Positions 1 through 5,677 of a stretch of DNA of 8,962 nt are shown piece by piece. The notes beneath the pieces were generated by a model. The model was not told the origin of the DNA. It made no database searches and saw nothing but the letters and a program-made list of their open reading frames with translations. This DNA is from Flavobacteriales bacterium UBA4660. GTDB lineage: Bacteria; Bacteroidota; Bacteroidia; Flavobacteriales_D; Sanyastnellaceae. Position 1 is the first letter of the stretch; each line of letters starts with the position of its first letter. A program made the translations under genes and the position numbers. The DNA lies in the NCBI GenBank assembly GCA_002405435.1, contig DHLU01000018.1, forward strand, positions 1 to 8,962, given 5' to 3'.

Positions 1-70
1 CCCAAACCAAGAAGACCAATAATTTTTTTTGCCCTGTCTGCAACACGAGCGCAAGAAACCGCTCATCCAT
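1..70 (-). CDS. Possible partial ORF running off the left edge
   Basis: On the minus strand an ATG (70-68) directly follows the TAA stop of the RNase D-like gene, with no intervening base. The frame stays open for 23 codons to the window edge. It begins MDERFLALVLQTGQKKLLVF and becomes hydrophobic near the edge, which could be a membrane segment or the core of a signal sequence. It includes a run of eight A (T8 on the plus strand, 23-30). The stop-start adjacency would suit an operon continuing leftwards. However, 23 open codons are weak evidence, and the region may equally be non-coding 3' sequence. No function can be proposed. Confidence 0.25.
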   Translation of the reverse strand, partial: MDERFLALVLQTGQKKLLVFLVW

Positions 71-1270
71 TTAACTGCCGCCGGGTGCGGGCAGGGCAGC
101 TTCAAGATAGGGCCGCACCAGTGCCCACTGGTAAGGGCGCATCGCCGCGTAGTCGGGCTCGGGCACCCCGATGGTCTTGCGCACCCCGCGCAGGAGGAAA
201 CGCACCACCTCTTCTTCATAACGCGCACGCAGCGACGCCTCGAGCGGTGGCATAACCTTATTCATCACCAGCGCTTCGCGGTCAAGCCGCGCCTGGCGAA
301 ACGCCACTTTCTCTTCACGTGTGCGCGTCGATGTACGTACGCGCGGCACTACTTCATCGGGAATCGCACGCACGGCATCCAAAAATGCCTTGCGGTAGTC
401 CTGACGCGCACGCACCTTCGGATGAAAGCCGCGCACAAAAGGCGCGGCCAAAAAAGCATCCCGCTGATCCATGAGCGACTCCAACAGGTCGTTGTTGACC
501 ACAAAATTGGGCGGCAACTGAAGCGCACGTGCAATGCCGTCACGTACCTTGAGCAGCGACAACAGTGCCTCCTGCGCCGGTTCCGCGTATTTCTTTACCT
601 GGGCCCTGGTAAGCTGCACCACGTGCGGCGCAGGATCCACCGCCTCGAGCAACTGCATTTCTTCGGCAAAGACGCTGCTCAGGTAGGCATCTGTCCTGTA
701 GCCGAGACTGCCGGCCTCCAGCCTGAATAAATGAACCACATCGTTGGTCAGGTAGTCGAGCTGGTCTTCGGTCAGCGGCCGCTTAGACCAGTCGGAAGTC
801 TGCGAAGCCTTGTGCAGGATAACCCCCAGGTCTTCCTCAAGGGCGCGGGCAAGTCCGGCATCGGTGCGGTTGCTCAGCTGCCTCGCCACCTGCACATCTA
901 CCAGGTTGCGCGGCGCACACCCCTGTGTCTTCATCAGCCGCACATCTTCACCCAGCGCATAGCACACCTTGCGCACCGCCGGATCTTCCATGATGCGCCA
1001 GAGCGGAGCGAGGTCTGACAGCGCCAGCGGATCAATGAGGTACACCACCTCGCCGTCGAAGACCTGTATGAGCAGCAGAGTGAATCCATAGCTTCGCCTA
1101 AAGCTGTCGAACTCGGTATCAAAAGCCAGTGCCGGCCTGACTGCTATGGCCTCGGCCATGAAACCCAGGGCATCGGAATCGGAAATCCAGCGGGTAGGAA
1201 TACTCACGGGGCAAAGGTCGGACAGTCCGGCGATTATCACACCGCGGCCCGCATGGATTTCGCTCTGCAC
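71..1270 (-). CDS. rnd: Ribonuclease D-like 3'-5' exonuclease (DEDDy + HRDC)
   Basis: The product resembles ribonuclease D, a cytoplasmic 3'-5' exoribonuclease that trims tRNA precursors and other structured RNAs. The 399-residue protein carries the DEDDy catalytic set: Exo I as FDTEF (D51, E53), Exo II as ALGEDVRLM (D109), and Exo III as YLTND (Y173, D177) just after the family-typical DWSKRPLTEDQLDYL stretch. An HRDC-like helical domain, seen in ALLSLLKVRDGIARAL and PPNFVVNNDLLE, spans about residues 232-268 and would aid RNA binding. The length fits the family (about 370-400). The start is uncertain: the GTG at 1270 gives about 21 extra N-terminal residues, while another GTG at 1207 (VSIPTRWISDSDA...) matches the usual RNase D N-terminus better. 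It lies 22 nt downstream of the vWA gene on the same strand, so the two are probably co-transcribed. The symbol rnd is by family resemblance; orthology is not proven. Confidence 0.9.
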   Translation of the reverse strand: MQSEIHAGRGVIIAGLSDLCPVSIPTRWISDSDALGFMAEAIAVRPALAFDTEFDSFRRSYGFTLLLIQVFDGEVVYLIDPLALSDLAPLWRIMEDPAVRKVCYALGEDVRLMKTQGCAPRNLVDVQVARQLSNRTDAGLARALEEDLGVILHKASQTSDWSKRPLTEDQLDYLTNDVVHLFRLEAGSLGYRTDAYLSSVFAEEMQLLEAVDPAPHVVQLTRAQVKKYAEPAQEALLSLLKVRDGIARALQLPPNFVVNNDLLESLMDQRDAFLAAPFVRGFHPKVRARQDYRKAFLDAVRAIPDEVVPRVRTSTRTREEKVAFRQARLDREALVMNKVMPPLEASLRARYEEEVVRFLLRGVRKTIGVPEPDYAAMRPYQWALVRPYLEAALPAPGGS

Positions 1271-1292
1271 ACCGGAAGTGCGCAGCCCCCCC

Positions 1293-1925
1293 TCACTTCT
1301 TCAAAAACGTCTTGGGCTTCTGCCCCTTGCCTTTTTCTGCGGCATAGTCGTCCATGGCAGTGGCCACGTCATGCAATATATGCTTGATGTTGGCCGTATC
1401 AAAGTACATGGCATTTTCCGCGCGGATGTTCATGTCCTTCGCCACTTCCAGCGCATCGCGCGTGGCACCCATAAAACTAAATGTCCATTGGCCCGTGGCT
1501 TCCAGCTCGCGCACCAGCGTGCGGATTCCGTGCGCAGTAAACAGGCGTGAGGCGTTTTCATGGCCATCCGTGAGGATGACCACAACCGCCGTGGCCTCAT
1601 CGGCCTCCAGCTCGGCCGCCCGGCGCGCCTTCAGGTTCAATACAGCCTCACCAATGGCATCGAGCAGCGCAGTGCCTCCATCGGGCCGGTACTGCTCTGC
1701 CGTCAAGGGCAAGAGCTCACCGACCTGCACATCGGCCATCGGATGCGCTACCAGGTGGTTGAAAGTGGTCAGCGATACGTGAAAGGTCTGCCCCGGATGC
1801 TTGTCTTGCAGATCCCGGATCATCTGTATCTGCTCATTAAAACCCGACAGGGTTTCTTCCTTACAGGATTCCATAGACCCGCTGCGGTCCAGAATCATCA
1901 GGTAATAGGTCTTGCTGCTTTTCAT
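1293..1925 (-). CDS. Stand-alone von Willebrand factor A (vWA) domain protein
   Basis: This 210-residue protein is almost entirely one vWA domain. The metal-ion-dependent adhesion site (MIDAS) is complete: DRSGSM near the N-terminus (D13, S15, S17), the threonine in PDGGTALLDAIGEA (T85), and the aspartate in VVILTDGHENAS (D120). There is no signal peptide or membrane segment, so it is probably cytosolic, binding a partner through a divalent metal. The C-terminal tail (about 195-210) is lysine-rich. Small soluble vWA proteins occur in many contexts, including chaperone, tellurite-resistance-like and conflict-related loci, so the fold alone does not give a role. The ATG at 1925 is preceded by an A/T-rich leader of about 20 nt without a Shine-Dalgarno sequence, as is usual in Bacteroidota. 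It is the first gene of a probable operon with the RNase D-like gene and is divergent from the 387-residue protein gene. Confidence 0.88.
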   Translation of the reverse strand: MKSSKTYYLMILDRSGSMESCKEETLSGFNEQIQMIRDLQDKHPGQTFHVSLTTFNHLVAHPMADVQVGELLPLTAEQYRPDGGTALLDAIGEAVLNLKARRAAELEADEATAVVVILTDGHENASRLFTAHGIRTLVRELEATGQWTFSFMGATRDALEVAKDMNIRAENAMYFDTANIKHILHDVATAMDDYAAEKGKGQKPKTFLKK

Positions 1926-2040
1926 AGTATATATGTTTTAATGTATGGCCGCAAAGGTGCCCGGCATGCCGCTCAAATGGTGCTGCTTACAAGCTTGTAA
2001 CCGCCCAACTACAAAAGCCTGCGGTCTATACCTTTACCCC
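1926..2040. promoter_or_regulatory. Divergent intergenic region with two promoter-like sites
   Basis: These 115 nt separate the starts of the minus-strand vWA gene and the plus-strand gene at 2041, so both promoters should lie here. On the minus strand, CACCTTTG (1959-1952) resembles the Bacteroidota -7 box TAnnTTTG. It would leave an AT-rich leader of about 20 nt before the vWA start, but the nearest TTTG (1977-1974) is only 14 nt upstream, short for a -33 element. On the plus strand, TACCTTTA (2029-2036) is a similar -7 candidate only 4 nt from the ATG, implying a leaderless or near-leaderless mRNA. These are pattern matches with imperfect spacing. Confidence 0.4.
1987..2000. repeat. Perfect 14-bp palindrome, candidate operator
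   Basis: TTACAAGCTTGTAA equals its own reverse complement over all 14 bases. It lies in the divergent intergenic region, about 60 nt from the vWA start and 40 nt from the start of the 387-residue protein gene. A symmetric site there is the expected geometry for a dimeric regulator acting on both promoters. The 387-residue protein, with its DNA-binding-like C-terminus, is an obvious but unproven candidate. A chance palindrome is possible. Confidence 0.4.
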
Positions 2041-3204
2041 ATGGTTTCGCGCCTGCCCATCCACCTCATCCGCACCGACGATGTGTCGCCGGCACTCTAC
2101 CGCGAGGTGCTCGACTTGCTGCAGCGCAACGAGGGGCCCCTCTCGTTCACCGGCAATCCGGGTGAACTGTCGCCCGACGACGACGATACCGAAGACTATC
2201 CCTTTGTCAGCGGAGAACATGACCATAAAAAACCTGCGCCCCCCCTCCTTAGGGAGCCCGAAGCGCACGCTATGCTGTTGGAGGACTTCGACTGGAAGCC
2301 GCGTATCCCGAAGCAGGTCCGGGTCATTACATGGCAAAAACTTTTCGACTTGTGTCAGGCCTACCGCAGCCATCTCGGTGTGTCAGGTGATGAACACGTG
2401 GTGCTGATCACCGGACTGGCCAATGACCTCAACTGGTTTGCGGGGAGCGATGAAAGGGCGTTGAACCACTTCGTACACACCGACCAGTGGGACATGTTCC
2501 TGCCCTGCCACCCGCGGTTTCCGGTGGCCTATGAGGTGGCTGTCTGTGTTCTGCGCCGTCTCATGTTTGACAACTACCTCCAGGCCGAACCTTTTCTGCA
2601 CCACGCACCCCGCGGCTGTGTAAACGACTTCTGCATGGAGAAAAAGCAGATCACCCTCAAACTGCGCACGGGCGACATCTGCCACGACTGTCTCGCGCAG
2701 ATCGGGCGGCGTTCAGTACCGCCACCGATAGTTGATCAGGTGCTGCGGCTCCTGGGGTCAATACGCACCCAGATGCTCTTCACCGACCGCTACCGCAGCA
2801 CCCAGCGCCCGAGCCGCCTCGAAGTGCGGGGCCGCGATCGGCGAATTTTCTTCACCGACCTCGCGGATGCCGAACTGCGGCTTACCCCGCTGGAAAAAAC
2901 CCTCTACCTGCTCTTTCTGAAAGAAGCCGACGGGCTATTGTCCCATGAACTCTATGACTACCGGGACTGGATCAGGGAAACCTACCTGGCGGTGGGACAG
3001 CCACGCACCCTCGCCGACATGGAAAACAGCATCAACCAGCTCACCGACCGCACGGAAAACTCGGCCAGCGAGAAGATTTCGCGCATCAAACGCAAAATCA
3101 TCAGCCTCACTGGTGAAGAACTGGCGCGCCACTACACCATAGAGGGTCCCACTGGCGGCAAGCGCCGCATCGCCCTCGACCGCGAACTCTTGAACTACCG
3201 CTGA
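2041..3204 (+). CDS. Unassigned protein: Cys4 motif plus winged-helix-like C-terminus
   Basis: I cannot place this 387-residue protein in a named family. It has no signal peptide or membrane helix and should be cytosolic. The N-terminal 40 residues look helical. An acidic, proline-containing linker follows (DDDDTED at 46-52, then KKPAPPLL). A folded middle domain (about 92-225) contains GLANDLNWFAG and ends in a C-x4-C...C-x2-C set (C193, C198, C214, C217) within GCVNDFC and LRTGDICHDC, a likely zinc-binding knuckle. Residues about 279-387 start with LTPLEKTLYLLFLKEADG, continue with a long helix containing NSASEKISRIKRKI, and finish with YTIEGPTGGKRRIAL, which looks like a beta hairpin. This helix-helix-hairpin order resembles the winged-helix domain of response-regulator type proteins. 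The start at 2041 is preferred over the upstream in-frame ATG at 1945, which would extend the protein across the intergenic palindrome with unlikely sequence. It is divergent from the vWA/RNase D pair. A transcription factor or a metal-dependent sensor are both possible. Confidence 0.8.
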   Translation: MVSRLPIHLIRTDDVSPALYREVLDLLQRNEGPLSFTGNPGELSPDDDDTEDYPFVSGEHDHKKPAPPLLREPEAHAMLLEDFDWKPRIPKQVRVITWQKLFDLCQAYRSHLGVSGDEHVVLITGLANDLNWFAGSDERALNHFVHTDQWDMFLPCHPRFPVAYEVAVCVLRRLMFDNYLQAEPFLHHAPRGCVNDFCMEKKQITLKLRTGDICHDCLAQIGRRSVPPPIVDQVLRLLGSIRTQMLFTDRYRSTQRPSRLEVRGRDRRIFFTDLADAELRLTPLEKTLYLLFLKEADGLLSHELYDYRDWIRETYLAVGQPRTLADMENSINQLTDRTENSASEKISRIKRKIISLTGEELARHYTIEGPTGGKRRIALDRELLNYR

Positions 3205-3310
3205 CGCAGGAAAGGCCCCCGGGATGTGCGAATGGCGGTGCAACACAACCACCCGCAGCACAATGTTTTGCGCCGTGCAACTTTTTCGTCCCGAAACTTG
3301 TTATACGGTT
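3205..3310. other. Intergenic leader upstream of the secreted-protein pair
   Basis: This stretch of 106 nt separates two plus-strand genes. I see no convincing terminator: the possible stem formed by GCGGTG (3235-3240) and CACCCGC is weak and lacks a T-run. The second half is more AT-rich (a T5 run near 3282, then TTATACGGTT just before the ATG) and could hold a promoter, but no pair of elements with proper Bacteroidota spacing is visible. The coding frame stays open upstream to 3224, but that stretch is Cys/Arg-rich and unlike a signal peptide, so I treat it as untranslated. Confidence 0.35.
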
Positions 3311-5677
3311 ATGCCGAAAATGTTAAACAACCTTCTCAGAAAGGGCTTGTTGCCGGTCATTGCCATTGCCGGCTTTACCGGCCTCAGTGCGCAGCCCCTC
3401 GACTACTTCTTTACCGGTCAGACGCTGGATTCATGGACCGAACTGAGCGGAGACGTGACAGTGTTTTCGGGCACCTTTGACGATGCGGTCTCCGACCCGC
3501 TGTCGATCGTGCCGGTCACCATGGGTGTTGAAGGCCACACTACCTTTTACATTAGCACCAACGGATTTATGACGTTCAGTACCGCCCCTGCGGCCGACAA
3601 CTACGACCCGCTCTCTGACGGCATTTCCGCGCCCGTGCTGGCCCCCTTTGCCACCAACCTTGAAGCGGCAGGTGCCTCGTCAAAGGTGAGTTACACGCTT
3701 GATACCCAAGGCCTGAGGGTACAGTGGAAAAATGTGCGCCGCGTCGGATATCCCGGTGAATCCTTCTCCTTTCAGGTGCGGGTAATCAACCAGGCCATGA
3801 CAGGTTTCGGCTTTGGCGCCATATCCTTTCACTACGGTCCGTTTGACAATGTAGCCGGTCCGGCCACGCCCATCCACGTAGGCATCCGGGTGGGCGAAGG
3901 CAGTGCGCCAACCGCTTTCTCGGTGCGCTCAGTCAATGAAGGCACCTCGTGGCTGCCCGATACCGCAGGCGCATCCCCCGGCGCCACCTGTGCCTTTCCC
4001 TCGGGCAGCGGCGACAGCGTGCCCCCGGCGGGGATGAACTACTCGTGGTTTTTGTTCAACCCGGGCGATCCCGACAATACAGATGTGTCGCCCGAATGCA
4101 ACGGCAACGGCAACCTGGTCATCTACTCCAACTATGACGGTGGTATCCTCAACATCAACTGCGACCTCGATATTCCCGACTTGCATATCGGTATCTGTAC
4201 CTATGAGCCGGTCGAGATCAATATCTCAGGACCCTTCGTGGACAATGTGACGGCCGTGATGTATGCGGGCTTCGACAGCAACGCAGGCAACAACCACTGC
4301 GGTTATGGCGTGTTCCCGACATCGATTTCGGGCGTTGACCCCGCCATCACGGAAATTCTCACCGCGCCTCCGCTGGGATACGAGTCGCAGCATGGCAACG
4401 GGCAAAGCGGTGGGCCCTATGGCTTCGGTGGCATCATGGTGGGCGTAAGCGGACAATGTGATACCCTCTATCCGGCTGGCGGCGGCAATACCCCCGATGA
4501 GGTGGTGTATTTTTTCGTAACCAACCTGGGCGATGACCTGCTCTTCCACCACACGCAATACGGCTGCTGGCTGGGTGAGGTTTATGACCTCTCCGATGGC
4601 GGCAACTGCTGCATCAATCCCATCGATGTGCCGTGGACCATCGAGGTGCCAGAAGACCTGGCGCTCTGCGTCGGTGAAAACGTCACCTTCGCACTGGAGG
4701 CCAATGCAAACGGCACCGGACCTTTTACCTACGCCTGGACCCTCGACGGCACGCCCCTGTGCGATACCGAGTCATGCTCCCTGGAGGCGACCACTTCCGG
4801 AACGGTCTGTGTGACCGTTACCGACGCTGAGGGCGAAGAACTGTCGGGCTGCTTCTCCGTGACGGTAGAAATACCGCCCAACCCGTCCTTCAGTGTATCG
4901 GAAAACGCACTCTGCTTGCCCGGCAGCTTTCAACTGATCAACGAAACGGAAGCGGGTCCTGGTCTGCAGTCTGTTTGGACAATCGGCAGCCAAACCTTTC
5001 CCGCCGAAGCGTCGCTGAACTTCACACCGCCCGCTCCCGGCCAATACGACGTAACGCTCACCGTCACAACGCCGCTGGGCTGCAGCGCCGATACCACGGC
5101 ACTTGATTACCTCTCAGTCTACCCCACGCCCGAAGCATTCTTCTCCACCGACCCCTCCATCATTACAGCCGACCAGACAGACATTGCCCTGCAAGACGCA
5201 TCGGTAGGAGAGATTGAACAATGGGACTGGACAGTCACCCTCCCCAACGGCACCTGGACCTCCACCGAGCAGAATCCGCTCCTCTCCCTCCCACCCGGCG
5301 TAGGCGGCAACTACCCTGTTCAACTGGCGGTAACCACGGCAGACGGATGCACCGACAGCGCCACCGGCGTGCTCGAAGTGAGCGACCTCTTCAGCATCTA
5401 TATTCCAAATGCTTTCACGCCCAACGGAGACGGCGTCAATGATGTATTTGCGCTGGTAGCCACCGGACTGAAGCAAGGCAGCTTCCAGCTGGATGTGTTC
5501 AACCGCTGGGGCGAACGCATCTTCAGCAGCAACGATCCGGAAAGGGTCTGGACAGGCGGACCCGAGCAGGGAGCTTACTACGCACCTGACGGGATCTACA
5601 CCTACCGCATCACCCTGAGCACCTCCGCAGAAGGAGAGCAGCTCGAATACGCAGGACATATCACTTTATTCCGATGA
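3311..5677 (+). CDS. Type IX secreted multidomain protein with CHU_C sorting domain
   Basis: This is a 788-residue exported protein. The ATG at 3311 (a second is at 3320) gives a good signal peptide: basic MPKMLNNLLRK, hydrophobic GLLPVIAIAGF, cleavage probably after LSA before Q28. Residues about 29-250 form a beta-rich domain (STNGFMTFS, then APVLAPFATNLEAAG) of a type common at the N-termini of Bacteroidota surface proteins. Residues about 265-437 form a second, Cys-containing module (NNHCGYGVFP, YGCWLGEVYDL, GGNCCINP). Ig-like and PKD-like domains follow (about 440-520, 521-605, 606-692; YDVTLTVTTPLGCS is PKD-typical). The end (about 694-788) is the CHU_C domain with IPNAFTPNGDGVNDVF and VFNRWGERIF, which directs export through the type IX system. 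No catalytic motif is visible, so a structural or adhesive role is more likely than an enzymatic one. The stop overlaps the next gene's start. Confidence 0.88.
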   Translation: MPKMLNNLLRKGLLPVIAIAGFTGLSAQPLDYFFTGQTLDSWTELSGDVTVFSGTFDDAVSDPLSIVPVTMGVEGHTTFYISTNGFMTFSTAPAADNYDPLSDGISAPVLAPFATNLEAAGASSKVSYTLDTQGLRVQWKNVRRVGYPGESFSFQVRVINQAMTGFGFGAISFHYGPFDNVAGPATPIHVGIRVGEGSAPTAFSVRSVNEGTSWLPDTAGASPGATCAFPSGSGDSVPPAGMNYSWFLFNPGDPDNTDVSPECNGNGNLVIYSNYDGGILNINCDLDIPDLHIGICTYEPVEINISGPFVDNVTAVMYAGFDSNAGNNHCGYGVFPTSISGVDPAITEILTAPPLGYESQHGNGQSGGPYGFGGIMVGVSGQCDTLYPAGGGNTPDEVVYFFVTNLGDDLLFHHTQYGCWLGEVYDLSDGGNCCINPIDVPWTIEVPEDLALCVGENVTFALEANANGTGPFTYAWTLDGTPLCDTESCSLEATTSGTVCVTVTDAEGEELSGCFSVTVEIPPNPSFSVSENALCLPGSFQLINETEAGPGLQSVWTIGSQTFPAEASLNFTPPAPGQYDVTLTVTTPLGCSADTTALDYLSVYPTPEAFFSTDPSIITADQTDIALQDASVGEIEQWDWTVTLPNGTWTSTEQNPLLSLPPGVGGNYPVQLAVTTADGCTDSATGVLEVSDLFSIYIPNAFTPNGDGVNDVFALVATGLKQGSFQLDVFNRWGERIFSSNDPERVWTGGPEQGAYYAPDGIYTYRITLSTSAEGEQLEYAGHITLFR
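5390..5674 (+). other. CHU_C type IX sorting domain of the first secreted protein
   Basis: This segment encodes the C-terminal domain (about residues 694-788). Its hallmarks are PNAFTPNGDGVNDVF, FNRWGERIF and the closing strand YAGHITLFR. By family knowledge this is the gliding-motility-associated (type B) signal, recognised by the type IX translocon after Sec export. Type B substrates often depend on a PorP/SprF-like partner encoded nearby. None is present in this window. Confidence 0.88.

Noticed and set aside
21..30. T-run as a plus-strand terminator
   Set aside because: No GC-rich stem precedes it in the visible 20 bases, and no plus-strand gene is known to end here.
29..730. Open frame of 233 codons on the plus strand opposite the RNase D-like gene
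   Set aside because: The translation is rich in His, Arg and Gln with no recognisable motif, as expected for the antisense of a GC-rich gene. The minus-strand frame has complete RNase D catalytic motifs.
1560..2000. Open plus-strand frame across the vWA gene and intergenic region
   Set aside because: It is antisense to a complete MIDAS-containing vWA domain and runs through the probable promoter region.
1945..2040. In-frame N-terminal extension of the 387-residue protein from an ATG at 1945
   Set aside because: It would put coding sequence over the intergenic palindrome and promoter-like boxes, leave almost no room for the divergent promoter, and add a Cys-rich, unstructured-looking peptide.
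2332..2691. Metallopeptidase activity for the middle domain of the 387-residue protein
   Set aside because: No HExxH or related catalytic motif is present. Only a structural Cys4-type site can be supported.
3224..3310. In-frame N-terminal extension of the first secreted protein from 3224
   Set aside because: It would place 29 Cys/Arg-rich residues in front of a good signal peptide. The ATG at 3311 gives a normal n-region and hydrophobic core.
5114..5659. Open frame of 181 codons on the minus strand inside the first secreted-protein gene
   Set aside because: It lies opposite PKD and CHU_C coding sequence and has no domain or signal; it is a shadow frame.
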